From NCBI RefSeq assembly GCF_036898825.1, contig NZ_JARUND010000002.1, positions 682,001 through 746,000 on the forward strand: a stretch of 64,000 bases of DNA. Reading direction: 5' to 3'. Made by a program: the position numbers and the translations under genes. The notes beneath the pieces are model-generated. The model was not told the origin of the DNA. It did not search any database and saw nothing but the letters and a program-made list of their open reading frames with translations. Below, one piece after another: positions 24,345-33,689 of this stretch. The DNA comes from Streptomyces sp. B21-083 (GTDB lineage Bacteria; Actinomycetota; Actinomycetes; Streptomycetales; Streptomycetaceae). The first letter of the stretch is position 1. The number at the start of each line of letters is the position of its first letter.

Positions 24345-25111
24345 GCGAGCGCCGGACCCTGTTCGGGGTCGAGCTGGACCCGCTGACCATGGACGAGACC
24401 GTCGAGCGCTGCCTCGAAGCCGTCCGTGACGACAGACAGTTGGAGATCGGCGTCGTCAACGCCGCGAAACTGGTGAACATGCGGCGCGACCAGCGGCTCG
24501 CCGACGCCGTGTCCGGCTGCGATCTCGTCGTCGCCGACGGACAGGCCGTGGTCTGGGCCGGCCGGGTGCTGCGCGCCCCGCTGCCGGAACGGGTCGCCGG
24601 TATCGACCTGTTCCTGCGGCTGCTGGCCGAGGCCGAGTCGGCGGGTATCTCCGTGTACTTCCTCGGCGCCAAGGAAGAGGTGCTGGAGGAGATGCTGCGC
24701 CGGGTGGCCGACCGCTTCCCCGGCCTGAAGGTGGCCGGCAGCCGCAACGGCTACTTCGACGACTCCCAGCAGGAAGCCATCGCCGGCGCGATCGCCGAGA
24801 GCGGCGCCCGGATGCTGTTCCTCGGCATGACCTCGCCGAAGAAGGAGATCTTCACCGCCGCTTACGGGATACGCACCGGCGCCCGCGTCGTGCACGGCGT
24901 CGGCGGCTCCTTCGACATCCTCGCGGGGATCACCAAGCGCGCCCCCGAGACCTGGCAGCGGCTGGGAGTCGAGTGGCTCTACCGCGCGCTGCAGGAGCCG
25001 CGCCGCCTGGGCCGGCGCTACCTCACCACCAATGCCGCCTTCGTCCTCATGACGGCCCGGGAGTTCATCCGGCCCACCCCGTCACCCGCTACCGCGAACA
25101 GGAGCCACTGA
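24341..25111 (+). CDS. WecG/TagA/CpsF-family glycosyltransferase
   Basis: The 256-aa GT26 enzyme has LFGVELDPLTMDETVERC at the N-terminus, the Asp motif DLVVADGQAVVWAGR (about 63-77) and the conserved MLFLGMTSPKKEIF (about 163-176), then HGVGGSFDILAG. Members transfer ManNAc or ManNAcA to an undecaprenyl-linked GlcNAc. The next two genes could make UDP-ManNAcA or a 3-amino derivative, so this enzyme is a good candidate to add that sugar as second residue. Overlaps both neighbours, indicating coupled translation. Confidence 0.9.
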   Translation: MSERRTLFGVELDPLTMDETVERCLEAVRDDRQLEIGVVNAAKLVNMRRDQRLADAVSGCDLVVADGQAVVWAGRVLRAPLPERVAGIDLFLRLLAEAESAGISVYFLGAKEEVLEEMLRRVADRFPGLKVAGSRNGYFDDSQQEAIAGAIAESGARMLFLGMTSPKKEIFTAAYGIRTGARVVHGVGGSFDILAGITKRAPETWQRLGVEWLYRALQEPRRLGRRYLTTNAAFVLMTAREFIRPTPSPATANRSH

Positions 25112-26370
25112 TGCGCGTCGTCGTGGTCGGACAGGGATACGTCGGTCTGCCGCTGGCCATCCGAGCCGCCGAGGTCGGACACGAGGTGATCGGCTACGAC
25201 GTCGACTCCCGGCGGATCAAGACCCTCGCCGCCGGTGAGTCGTTCGTCGAGGACGTGTCCTCCCAGCGGATCCGCGCGGCACTGGACAACGGCTCGTACC
25301 GCCCGAGCGAAGCGGCCCGCGACTGCGGCGGTTTCGACATGGCCGTGGTGACCGTCCCGACTCCTTTGCACGAGGGCACTCCCGACCTGCGCTACATCAG
25401 GGACTCGGCGGCCACCCTGGCCCGGTATCTGCGCCCCGGAGCGACCGTCGTCCTGGAGTCGACGACGTATCCCGGGACCACGCAGGAGCTGTTCGCGCCG
25501 ATCCTGGAGGACGGCTCGGGCCTGACCGCGGGTACCGACTTCCACCTCGGGTACAGCCCGGAGCGGATCGACCCCGGAAACGCCGTCTGGGGCTTCAAGG
25601 AGACCCCGAAGGTCGTCTCCGGGGTCAACGAGGCCTCGCTCAAGGCCGTTCAGGACTTCTACGCGCAACTCGTCGACACCACCGTGCCGGTGAGCTCGCC
25701 GAAGGAGGCCGAACTCGCCAAGCTCCTGGAGAACACCTTCCGGCATGTGAACATCGCGCTGGTCAACGAGATCGCGATGTTCGCCCACCACCTGGACATC
25801 GACGTCTGGCAGGCCATCGACGCGGCCTCCACCAAGCCGTTCGGCTTCATGAAGTTCACGCCAGGACCGGGTGTCGGCGGCCACTGCCTGCCGATCGACC
25901 CCTCGTACCTGTCCTGGCGGGTACAGCGTGAACTCGGCCAGAGTTTCCGCTTCGTGGAGCTGGCCAACGACATCAACAACCACATGCCCGAGTACGTGGC
26001 GCGTCGGATCAGCGACCTCTTCAACGAGAGACGCCGTTCAGTGAACGGCTCACGCATCCTGCTGCTCGGCCTCGCGTACAAGAAGAACACCAGTGACGCC
26101 CGCGAGTCGCCGGCCCTGCGCATCTCCCAGCTCCTGCTCGACATGGGGGCGCAGGTCAGGGCCGCGGACCCGCACGTGGTCGAGAGTCTGCCGGTGGACA
26201 GCCGCCTGGTGCGGGTCGAACTGACCCCGGACGAGCTGACGGCCGCCGATGTGGTGGTCCTGCTCACCGACCACGACAGCTTCGACTACGAACTCGTGGC
26301 CGAACACGCCCCCTTTGTCCTCGACTGCCGCCGCCGGCTGTCGTCGGGACCCACGATCGAGGTGCTCTGA
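25111..26370 (+). CDS. Nucleotide-sugar 6-dehydrogenase (WbpA/WecC type)
   Basis: A 419-aa enzyme of the UDP-glucose/UDP-ManNAc dehydrogenase family. NAD loop VVVVGQGYVGLPLA at residues 3-16, TVPTPLHEGTPDL near 85, YSPERIDPG near 149, catalytic Cys259 in PGVGGHCLPIDP, and C-terminal LLLGLAYKKNTSDARESPAL. It oxidises C6 of UDP-HexNAc to a uronic acid in two NAD-dependent steps. ATG overlaps the previous stop by one base (TGATG). Context allows UDP-GlcNAc (WbpA-type) or UDP-ManNAc (WecC-type) as substrate. Confidence 0.92.
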   Translation: MRVVVVGQGYVGLPLAIRAAEVGHEVIGYDVDSRRIKTLAAGESFVEDVSSQRIRAALDNGSYRPSEAARDCGGFDMAVVTVPTPLHEGTPDLRYIRDSAATLARYLRPGATVVLESTTYPGTTQELFAPILEDGSGLTAGTDFHLGYSPERIDPGNAVWGFKETPKVVSGVNEASLKAVQDFYAQLVDTTVPVSSPKEAELAKLLENTFRHVNIALVNEIAMFAHHLDIDVWQAIDAASTKPFGFMKFTPGPGVGGHCLPIDPSYLSWRVQRELGQSFRFVELANDINNHMPEYVARRISDLFNERRRSVNGSRILLLGLAYKKNTSDARESPALRISQLLLDMGAQVRAADPHVVESLPVDSRLVRVELTPDELTAADVVVLLTDHDSFDYELVAEHAPFVLDCRRRLSSGPTIEVL

Positions 26371-26373
26371 GCC

Positions 26374-27507
26374 ATGCCGCGCATCGTCTGCGTCGCCGGG
26401 GCGCGCCCCAACTACATGAAGATCAAACCGGTGATGGACGCCCTGGAGAGCCGGGGCGCCGAGGTCGTCCTCGTCCACACCGGCCAGCACTACGACCCGG
26501 CCATGAACGACGTGTTCTTCGCCGACCTCGGCATCCGTCCGCCCGACCGCTTCCTCGGGGTCGGTTCGGGCAGCCACGCCGAGCAGACCGGCCGCGTGAT
26601 GACCGCGTTCGAGCCGCTCCTCGACGAGGTGTCCCCGGACATCGTCGTGGTGGTCGGGGACATCAACTCCACCCTGGCCTGCGCCCTGGTCACCGCGAAG
26701 GCCGGGCCGCTGCTCGCCCATGTCGAGTCGGGTCTGCGCAGCCGCGACTGGAGCATGCCGGAGGAGGTCAACCGCGTCGCCACCGACCGGGTCAGCGACT
26801 ATCTGCTGGCCCCCTCCCCCGACGCCGCCGAGAACCTGCGCGCGGAGGGTTACCGGGACGACCAGATCCACCTGGTCGGCAACGTCATGATCGACACGTT
26901 GCTGGCCAACCTGGAGCGGGCCAGGGCCTCGTCCGTCCTGGACGAATACGGCCTGGCCAAGGGCGAGTACGGCCTCGTCACCCTGCACCGCCCGGCCAAT
27001 GTGGACGACCCCGAGGTGCTCACCGGGCTGCTGAAGGCCCTCGGGGAGATCGCCGGGCGTCTTCCGCTCGTGCTGCCCGTGCATCCGCGCGCCTCGCGGC
27101 GGCTGGCCGAGATCGGCGTCCCCGGGGGCATCCGGCTCGTACCGCCCGCCGGATACCTGGACTTCATCGCCCTCCAGGACTCCGCTCGCGTCGTGCTGAC
27201 CGACTCCGGTGGCATCCAGGAGGAGACCACCGCGCTGGGCGTGTCCTGTGTGACTCTGCGGGACAACACCGAGCGGCCCATCACCGTCGAGCAGGGCACC
27301 AATGTGCTGGCGGGCCGGGATCCGGCGCGGATCGTGTCCACCGTGAACGGGGTACTGGACGCTCCGCCCGCGCCGCGCAGACCCGAACTGTGGGACGGCC
27401 ACGCGAGCGACCGCATCGCGGACGTGCTGCTGGAGGGGGGCACCGCCAGCACGCGGCGGCGACCGACCGACCTGCCGAGAACCAAGGATCGAACGTTCCC
27501 CATATGA
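26374..27507 (+). CDS. Non-hydrolysing UDP-HexNAc 2-epimerase (WecB/WbpI type)
   Basis: The 377-aa GT-B fold enzyme opens with GARPNYMKIKPVMDAL and LVHTGQHYDPAMNDVFF, as in all WecB proteins. It has catalytic DINSTLACALVTAKAGPLLA, HVESGLRSRDWSMPEEVNR near 114, and the UDP site LTDSGGIQEE near 277. It interconverts gluco and manno forms of UDP-HexNAc by anti elimination and re-addition of UDP. It may act on UDP-GlcNAc or, as WbpI/WlbD does, on UDP-GlcNAc3NAcA. It lies 3 bp after the dehydrogenase gene. Confidence 0.92.
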   Translation: MPRIVCVAGARPNYMKIKPVMDALESRGAEVVLVHTGQHYDPAMNDVFFADLGIRPPDRFLGVGSGSHAEQTGRVMTAFEPLLDEVSPDIVVVVGDINSTLACALVTAKAGPLLAHVESGLRSRDWSMPEEVNRVATDRVSDYLLAPSPDAAENLRAEGYRDDQIHLVGNVMIDTLLANLERARASSVLDEYGLAKGEYGLVTLHRPANVDDPEVLTGLLKALGEIAGRLPLVLPVHPRASRRLAEIGVPGGIRLVPPAGYLDFIALQDSARVVLTDSGGIQEETTALGVSCVTLRDNTERPITVEQGTNVLAGRDPARIVSTVNGVLDAPPAPRRPELWDGHASDRIADVLLEGGTASTRRRPTDLPRTKDRTFPI

Positions 27508-27558
27508 TCCGCTTGAAACACATGCTCGTAGAACATTTGGCCGCAAGGGGGGACCACC

Positions 27559-28437
27559 ATGGATCTCGCTGAGATCTTCCGGGTCATGCGCAGGCGTTGG
27601 TACGTCCTGCTGCCCGGACTGCTGCTGACCGCCGGTCTGGTGGCCGCCGTGGTGCTGGTGGTTCCGGTCACCTATCAGTCGCAGAGCACGGTGCAGCTTC
27701 TGAACTCCCCGAAGGCCACCGTCGCCTACGGCGGCAACCCCTTCCTGAGCACGCAGACCTCGCTCACCGGCATGGCCGACAGCCTTGCCCGCAACCTCAA
27801 CTCCGACGACTCCGTCAGGGAACTCAAGTCCCGTGGCGCCACCGGTACGTTCGAGGCCAAGATCGCCGACAACGCCCAGGGGCCGCTCATGTGGCTCACG
27901 GTCACCGGCACCGGCAAGGCCTCCGTCCTGGCCTCGGACCGCATTCTGACCGCGTATGCCAAGGACCGGCTGGAGCAGTTCCAGAAGCAGCAGTCGGTCG
28001 AACCGAAGGCCATGATCCAGATGATGACGATCGTGGTCCCGCAGCCGCCGATGGCGCAGACCAAGACCCGGCTCGAGTACATGATCATGGCCGGGGGCGG
28101 GGGTCTGGTCCTGACCCTGGCCGCCTGTTTCTACGTGGAGGCACGCCGCCGGTCGCGTCCGCCGGTGCGGCCGGAAGAACCCGAGCAGCCGGCCGAAGTC
28201 CCCGAACCGGCCGCCGAACCCCGTGTCACCGCCCCTCGGCCGTCGGCCGAGGAGTCGCCCGCGGAACGGACCATCGCCCTGCGGACGCCGCCCGCCTGGG
28301 CACGGTCCGCCGTGAACAGTCCCCCCGCGGAGCCGAGGACGGGACGGACCGCCACGGTCGTGGCACCCGCCGCCGAGCCGCTCGACGAGGAGTCGACTCA
28401 TGGACAGCGTCCGCACACCGGACAGCGAGACCGCTGA
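27559..28437 (+). CDS. Wzz-like chain-length/co-polymerase membrane protein
   Basis: The 292-aa protein has the two-helix Wzz plan: short N-terminal cytoplasmic part with FRVMRRRWYVLLPGLLLTAG leading into TM1 (about 14-36), an extracytoplasmic domain, then TM2 (about 176-196, YMIMAGGGGLVLTLAACFYV). There is no tyrosine-kinase domain; instead a Pro/Glu/Ala-rich cytoplasmic tail of about 95 residues follows. Such proteins set polysaccharide length with Wzy. The C-terminus overlaps the flippase gene by 38 bp in another frame. Confidence 0.82.
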   Translation: MDLAEIFRVMRRRWYVLLPGLLLTAGLVAAVVLVVPVTYQSQSTVQLLNSPKATVAYGGNPFLSTQTSLTGMADSLARNLNSDDSVRELKSRGATGTFEAKIADNAQGPLMWLTVTGTGKASVLASDRILTAYAKDRLEQFQKQQSVEPKAMIQMMTIVVPQPPMAQTKTRLEYMIMAGGGGLVLTLAACFYVEARRRSRPPVRPEEPEQPAEVPEPAAEPRVTAPRPSAEESPAERTIALRTPPAWARSAVNSPPAEPRTGRTATVVAPAAEPLDEESTHGQRPHTGQRDR

Positions 28438-29950
28438 ACCGAGCGACACCCCCGCTCCGGCCGCCGCCTCCCTGGGCGGCAAGGTCCGTTCCGCCGCGCG
28501 CTGGAGCCTGATCAACACCGTCGTGATGCGGCTGGGCAACTTCGCGACCGGCATCCTGCTGGCGCGGTTCGCCCTCGGGCCGGCGGAGTGGGGGGTCTAC
28601 GGCATCTCCCAGACGGTACTGCTGGTCCTGCTGTCCGCGAACGAGTTGGGCGTGGGCCTGGCCATCGTGCGCTGGGAGGGCGACGCACGGCGGTTCGCGC
28701 CGACCGTGCTGACCCTCAGCGCCCTCTCCAGCGGCGTGCTGTACGTGGCGCTGTTCGCGGCGGCACCGACGGTGGCGGGCCTGCTCGGCTCGCCCGACGC
28801 CGCGGGCGTGCTCCGGGTGATGTGCCTGTGCGTGGTGATCGACGGGATCGCACAGGTACCGGCCGGCTTCCTCACCCGTGAGTTCGCCCAGGGCAAGCGG
28901 ATGATCATCGACGGGCTCAACTTCGTGGCCAGCACCGCGGTGACGCTGCTGCTGGCCTTCGAGGGCTGGGGCGCGATGAGCTTCGCCTGGGGAGCCGTGG
29001 CGGGGAACGTCGTTGCGCTGATCGGATGCGGGCTGGCGGCCCCGGGCACCCTGAAGTTCGGCTGGGACCCCGGCCAGGCCCGGGCGCTGCTCAGGTTCGG
29101 GCTTCCGCTGGCGGGGGCGAGCATGCTGGCCCTCGCGGTGGTCAACGTCGACACCATGGTGGTGGGCGCGACGCTGGGCAACGTGGCTCTGGGCTTCTAC
29201 GTGCTCGCCTTCAACATGTCCGGCTGGCCCGTGCGGATCATCTCCGAGGCCGCCCGCCGGGTCTCCTTCGCCGGGTTCTCCCGACTGGCCGACTCGCCAC
29301 AGGCCCTCGCCCAGGGCTTCAGCCGCGCACTGGGTGTGGTCATCACCGGCACCGTCCCGCTCTGCGTCCTGCTCGCCTGTCTCGCCGAGCCGGCCATCGT
29401 GACCATCTACGGGGACCGGTGGGGGCCCGCCGCCGCGGCACTGCCCTGGCTGATGGTCCTCGGCCTGATCCGCATCGGCAGCGAACTCGCCTATGACTGT
29501 CTGGTCGCGATCGGACAGCGCCGGTCGCTCTTCCTGGTGCAGGGTCTGTGGCTGGCGGCCCTGGTCCCGGTACTGCTCGCCGCCGCCAAACTCAACGGCA
29601 TCGTGGGCGTCTCACAGGCCCATGTCCTGGTCGCCGGCGGCCTGGTGGTGCCCGTGTTCCTGGTCGCCCTCCGCCGAGGCGGCATCGGTGTCGGCCGGGT
29701 CGCCCAGGCCTGCGCCTGGCCGTTCTTCGGCGGGGCCGTGATGGCCGGGATCGTCCTCGGTCTGCAGCGCCTGCTCGGCGACGGGCGGCTCGCCCTTGTC
29801 GCCATCAGCGCGATCGCCCTGGCCGGTTACACGCTGTGCGTCCTGCCCAGCCGTGACTTCCTGCGCGGTGGCGGCCGCGGCGACCGGCCCCACCGCGGCC
29901 GCCACCGGTCCCCCGCACCGGTCCGGCACACCCAGAAGGACATGAGGTGA
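28400..29950 (+). CDS. Wzx-type polysaccharide flippase (MOP superfamily)
   Basis: The 516-aa membrane protein has about 12-14 helices and a typical MATE/Wzx opening (ARWSLINTVVMRLGNFATGI then LLARFALGPAEWGVYG). LGLIRIGSELAYDCLVAIGQ lies in the second half and the C-terminus is basic. It would flip the lipid-linked repeat unit across the membrane. Lies between the Wzz-like protein and a lipoprotein, with overlaps at both ends. Confidence 0.88.
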   Translation: MDSVRTPDSETAEPSDTPAPAAASLGGKVRSAARWSLINTVVMRLGNFATGILLARFALGPAEWGVYGISQTVLLVLLSANELGVGLAIVRWEGDARRFAPTVLTLSALSSGVLYVALFAAAPTVAGLLGSPDAAGVLRVMCLCVVIDGIAQVPAGFLTREFAQGKRMIIDGLNFVASTAVTLLLAFEGWGAMSFAWGAVAGNVVALIGCGLAAPGTLKFGWDPGQARALLRFGLPLAGASMLALAVVNVDTMVVGATLGNVALGFYVLAFNMSGWPVRIISEAARRVSFAGFSRLADSPQALAQGFSRALGVVITGTVPLCVLLACLAEPAIVTIYGDRWGPAAAALPWLMVLGLIRIGSELAYDCLVAIGQRRSLFLVQGLWLAALVPVLLAAAKLNGIVGVSQAHVLVAGGLVVPVFLVALRRGGIGVGRVAQACAWPFFGGAVMAGIVLGLQRLLGDGRLALVAISAIALAGYTLCVLPSRDFLRGGGRGDRPHRGRHRSPAPVRHTQKDMR

Positions 29951-31098
29951 ACCCGATGTCACGGCGCATCAGCCGGAACTCGCTCGTGGGAGTGCTGCTC
30001 GCGGCCCTGCTGGCGGTCCTGGGCTCGGCCTGCTCGGGATCGGGCCGGTCCGTGTCGCAGGACTGCGCGAAGGACGGGCCGACCTGCCGTACGAGCGGAT
30101 CCTCGGCGTCACCGAGCCCGGATCCGTCGGCCACGGTCGGCGAGGCGACGAGCAGCCCCACCGCCTCACCGTCCCCGACCGTGAAGCCCGCCCCGGCCAA
30201 GACGCCGGCCCCGACGAAGAAGCCCCCAGCGACGGCGGGCACCGGCGGTGTGTCCGGCGCACCCGTGGCCAGGACCAACTGTGCCTCGCCCGGCGACTGC
30301 GGCTTCCCCGACGCCGACACCACCGGTCCGCGCATCACCCTCAAGCCCAAAAAGACCGGCTACTGGGCGGTCCGTACCGACGGGCTCGTCATCCGGGGCT
30401 GGGACATCACCGGCACGCTCGACATCTACGCGAACAACGTCACCGTCATCGACACCAAGATCACCTCGGACAGCTGGTGGGGCGTCAACCTGCGCCCCGG
30501 ATACAGCGGCCTGAAGGTCCTGCACTCCACCATCACGGCCGTACCCGGCAAGGGTCCGGACAACGGCGGCGTGGACTACGCGGTGTCGAACATGGGGGTC
30601 AGCTCCGTCGAGGTCGGCTGGTGCGACGTCTCGGTGTTCGGTGACGCCCTGTCCATGGGGCAGGGGAACCTGCACGACAACTACGTGCACGACATCGTTC
30701 CGTTCATCAACCTGGGCGGCGAGTGGCAGCACACCAACACGGTGATCAGCGGCGGCGGCAACACCGGGCACCTGATCATCCGCCACAACACCCTGCTGAA
30801 CCCGACCAGCCTCAAGCAGGGTGCCTCGGGCAGCATCGGCCTCTTCGCCGACACCGGCGTGGTCCGCAACGTCACCGTGGACGACAACTGGATAGCCGGC
30901 GGCGCGTACGCCCTGTACGGCGGTGACACGGGTGCCACCGGGATCAGGGTCACCGACAACATCTTCTCCACGGAGTACCACCCCGGGTCCGGCGGCTACG
31001 GCGTGGTCGCCCACTGGAACGCGGGCGGCGCCGGAAACGTGTGGAGCAACAACCGGATGTCCGACGGCCGCCTGGTCAAGCCGGAGCCGTCGTCGTGA
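29947..31098 (+). CDS. Lipoprotein with right-handed parallel beta-helix
   Basis: The 383-aa protein has a lipobox (LLAVLGSACSG, Cys near 29) followed by a Ser/Pro/Thr/Lys linker to about residue 100. The rest shows repeated short strands such as ITLKPKKTGYWAVRTDGLVI, DNYVHDIVPFINLGGEWQH and TVDDNWIAGGAYALYGG, typical of PbH1 repeats in pectin-lyase-like folds. It is probably anchored outside the membrane and binds, cleaves or epimerises the polysaccharide. The GTG start overlaps the previous stop. No catalytic residue assigned. Confidence 0.75.
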   Translation: MNPMSRRISRNSLVGVLLAALLAVLGSACSGSGRSVSQDCAKDGPTCRTSGSSASPSPDPSATVGEATSSPTASPSPTVKPAPAKTPAPTKKPPATAGTGGVSGAPVARTNCASPGDCGFPDADTTGPRITLKPKKTGYWAVRTDGLVIRGWDITGTLDIYANNVTVIDTKITSDSWWGVNLRPGYSGLKVLHSTITAVPGKGPDNGGVDYAVSNMGVSSVEVGWCDVSVFGDALSMGQGNLHDNYVHDIVPFINLGGEWQHTNTVISGGGNTGHLIIRHNTLLNPTSLKQGASGSIGLFADTGVVRNVTVDDNWIAGGAYALYGGDTGATGIRVTDNIFSTEYHPGSGGYGVVAHWNAGGAGNVWSNNRMSDGRLVKPEPSS

Positions 31099-31892
31099 GC
31101 GGGGTCGTGCGCCGGATCGCACGGGCGCCCTGGACCCTGCTCAAGGCGCTGTTCGGCTGGCTGGTGCTCTTCGAGGTCAGGAACAAGGTCCTGTTGGCCC
31201 CCACCGCGGTGCGGCTGCGCCGGATCGAGGACGCCGAGACCCGGCGGCTGGCCGCCGGCCTGCCGTCGCCGCCCTCGGCGCTGGTCGCCACGGTGATCGC
31301 CACCCACCGACGCCCCGAGGCGCTGCGTGCGGCGGTGCGCTCGGCTCTGGACCAGACCGTTCGCGACCAGGTCGTCATCGTGGTCGACGACGGTGCCGGA
31401 CTGCCCGAACTCCCCGACGACCCAAGGGTGTTCGCGGTCTCCCTGGCAGCCAACACCGGGGTCGCGGGAGTCGTGCGCAATGTGGGCATCCGCCTCAGCC
31501 GCTCGCGGTACGTGGCGTTCCTGGACGACGACAACCTGTGGGAACGCGACCATCTGGAACGGACTCTGGCGGTCCTGGAGTCCCCGGACGGGCCCGACGG
31601 CGTCTACACGGCACTGCGCCGCGTTCTGCCCGACGGCAGCGAGAGGGACGTCCTGTCGGTGCCCTACGACCGGCGCAGGGCGGCCCGCGAGTCCTTCCTG
31701 GACACCAACGCCTTCGTCGCCCGCCGAGATCGCTCCCTTCGCTTCAGCCGTCTGCGCCGGACACCGGAGGTGATGCCCCGCGAGGACTGGGAGCTGATCC
31801 ACCGGTACGCGCGTGGGCACCGGGTGCTCCATGTGCCGCATCCCACCGTCCGATACCTGGTGAACCCGGCCAGCTTCTACACCCAGTGGTGA
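31095..31892 (+). CDS. GT2-family glycosyltransferase
   Basis: The 265-aa GT-A enzyme has LVATVIATHRRPEALRAAVR near 55, VVIVVDDGAG near 83 and the metal-binding DDD motif in RYVAFLDDDNLWERDHL near 137, then REDWELIHRY near 230 in place of the usual ED. An N-terminal basic/hydrophobic segment (ARAPWTLLKALFGWLVLFEV) may anchor it to the membrane. The GTG start overlaps the upstream stop. Adds one sugar to the lipid-linked repeat; donor unknown. Confidence 0.87.
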   Translation: MSGVVRRIARAPWTLLKALFGWLVLFEVRNKVLLAPTAVRLRRIEDAETRRLAAGLPSPPSALVATVIATHRRPEALRAAVRSALDQTVRDQVVIVVDDGAGLPELPDDPRVFAVSLAANTGVAGVVRNVGIRLSRSRYVAFLDDDNLWERDHLERTLAVLESPDGPDGVYTALRRVLPDGSERDVLSVPYDRRRAARESFLDTNAFVARRDRSLRFSRLRRTPEVMPREDWELIHRYARGHRVLHVPHPTVRYLVNPASFYTQW

Positions 31893-31912
31893 CAGCGGGA
31901 TGAATCGACCCT

Positions 31913-31957
31913 GCTCCGCCGACCGTTACTCCGTCGGCCATTACTCCGCCGACCGTT
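31913..31957 (+). repeat. Three tandem 15-bp repeats
   Basis: Units rctccgycgrccrtt are repeated three times with a degenerate fourth, in the 101-bp gap between the GT2 and methyltransferase genes. The three-base period keeps any reading frame open; in the minus frame it encodes SNGRR repeats. No gene is read through it in the plus frames used by neighbours. Confidence 0.75.
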
Positions 31958-31993
31958 GCTCCTCTCCCGTTCCGAACACAGGTGGTTGATCCC

Positions 31994-32680
31994 ATGCCCC
32001 GCTCCCGCGCCCTCAGGAACAAGTTCGTCGACGCGCCCGGCTCGCTGGGCGAACGGATGCGCGTCGCACGCTGGGAGCGGTTCCGGCGCTGCTTCCCCGG
32101 CATCGAGAACATGAGCGTCCTCGACCTGGGCGGAACGGCCGAGATGTGGCTGCGCGCACCGGTGCGCGCCAAGCACGTCCACCTGATCAACCTGGCGGAA
32201 CACCCCGCCGAACTCCCGGACTGGATCACCGCGGAGGTCGCCGACGTCACCGACGAGGCGGTCGCTGCCGAGCTGAGCGCCAAGGGCGGTTACGACCTGG
32301 TGTTCTCCAACTCGACCATCGAGCACGTGGGCGGCCACAGCCAGCGCCGCAAGTTCGTCTCGGCCGTGGAGTCACTGGCGCCGCTGCACTGGATCCAGAC
32401 GCCGTACCGCTACTTCCCCGTCGAGCCCCACTTCGTGGCGCCCGGCTTCCAGTTCCTGCCGCTGGCCGCCAGGGCCCGTCTCGTACGGCGCTGGCCCCTC
32501 GTCCACAGCCGCCCCGACAGCCCGGAGTCGGCGATGGACGCGGTGATCAACATCGAGCTGCTGACCCGCACCGAGATGCGCTACCTGTTCCCCAGGTCGG
32601 TGCTGCTCAGCGAGCGGGTGCTCGGTGCCCCGAAGTCACTCATAGCCGTCAGAACGGAGCCCGTATGCTCAACAACCTGA
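31994..32680 (+). CDS. Class I SAM-dependent methyltransferase
   Basis: A 228-aa protein with SAM loop MSVLDLGGTAEMWLRAPVRA near 40 and AEVADVTDEA for the ribose acidic position. YDLVFSNSTIEHVGGHSQRR near 102 is of the methyltransferase_11 type, and the later HWIQTPYRYFPVEPHF is common in glycan O-methyltransferases near GT genes. The ATG at 31994 is nearest a plausible ribosome site (aggtgg). Its last 16 bp overlap the next methyltransferase frame. Confidence 0.8.
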   Translation: MPRSRALRNKFVDAPGSLGERMRVARWERFRRCFPGIENMSVLDLGGTAEMWLRAPVRAKHVHLINLAEHPAELPDWITAEVADVTDEAVAAELSAKGGYDLVFSNSTIEHVGGHSQRRKFVSAVESLAPLHWIQTPYRYFPVEPHFVAPGFQFLPLAARARLVRRWPLVHSRPDSPESAMDAVINIELLTRTEMRYLFPRSVLLSERVLGAPKSLIAVRTEPVCSTT

Positions 32681-33650
32681 TCAACAGACATGACGCGGAC
32701 CGGTTACTGCGCAAGGTACGGCGATTAGAACTCGACCCGGTCCTGGCCAAGTTACGGGTGCGGGGCGGCGCGCGGGTGATCCAGCACTGGTCCCGCGTCG
32801 ACCCGTCGCTGACCGAATGGTGGGCGATACCGGCGGTGGTCAGACGCTGGAACCTGCTGATGACCGGCGATCCCGACACCTCATTTCCCGAGTACGTGGC
32901 CGCCGAGCACTTCGCGCCACGCACCGGTCTGCGCGGCCTGTCCCTCGGGTGCGGCACCGGCGGCAACGAGCTTCTCTGGGCGAAGACCGGCGCCTTCTCC
33001 CTCCTGGCGGGCGTGGACGTGGCGCCGGAGCGCATCGACTTCGCCACCCGCGCCGCCGCCGAGCACGGTCTCGCCGACGTCCTGCGCTTCCGCGTCACCG
33101 ACGTCAACCGGATGACCGCCGAAGGGGAACGCTACGACGTACTCCTCGGTCTCCAGTCGCTGCACCATTTCGACGACCTCGACGCCGGCCTGCCGAGGCT
33201 CTCCCAACTCATCGAACCCGACGGCATGTTCGTGGTCGACGAGTTCGTCGGCCCCACCCGGTTCCAGTGGACCGACGCTCAACTGGACGCCGCGAACGCC
33301 CTGTTGGCCCAGCTCCCCGAGGAGCGGCGGCGCCAGGCGGACGGCCGGATCAAGCGCCGTGTCGTGCGGCCCAGCAGCTGTCGATGGTGCTGGACGACCC
33401 CTCGGAGGCGGTCGACGCGGCGGCGCTGCTGCCGGGTCTGCGGCGCGAGTTCGACGTCGTCGAGGAACGGCCGTACGGGGGTACGTTGTTGCACCTCGCG
33501 TTCTCGGGGATCGCACACAACTTCCTTGACCAGGAGCCGGAGACGTTGGCTCTGCTGGAGCGGTGCTTTGCTTTGGAGGACGCAGTCCTCCCCGGCGTGG
33601 GGCATGACTTCGTCGCCATGGTGTGCCGGCCCCGGAGTTTTGCTGGCTAA
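32665..33650 (+). pseudogene. SAM methyltransferase split by a frameshift
   Basis: The first frame (32665 to about 33375) encodes a methyltransferase start MLNNLINRHDADRLLRKVRR, SAM loop LRGLSLGCGTGGNELLWAKT and LLGLQSLHHFDDLDAGLPRL. It reaches RIKRRVVRPSS and then degenerates to Arg/Cys codons. The neighbouring frame continues the protein as LSMVLDDPSEAVDAAALLPG and FDVVEERPYGGTLLHLAFSG, to a TAA at 33650. A 1-base loss (or 2-base gain) near 33373-33382 explains it. Either a real inactivation or a sequence error. The whole would be about 328 aa, likely a polysaccharide-modifying methyltransferase. Confidence 0.8.
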
Positions 33651-33689
33651 GGGGGTGCCGGAGGGCGTTGTATGCCGGCTGCTGCGCCA

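Noticed and set aside
26050-28554. 834-aa minus-strand frame across the epimerase and Wzz genes
   Set aside because: Antisense shadow; the plus-strand genes have full motifs.
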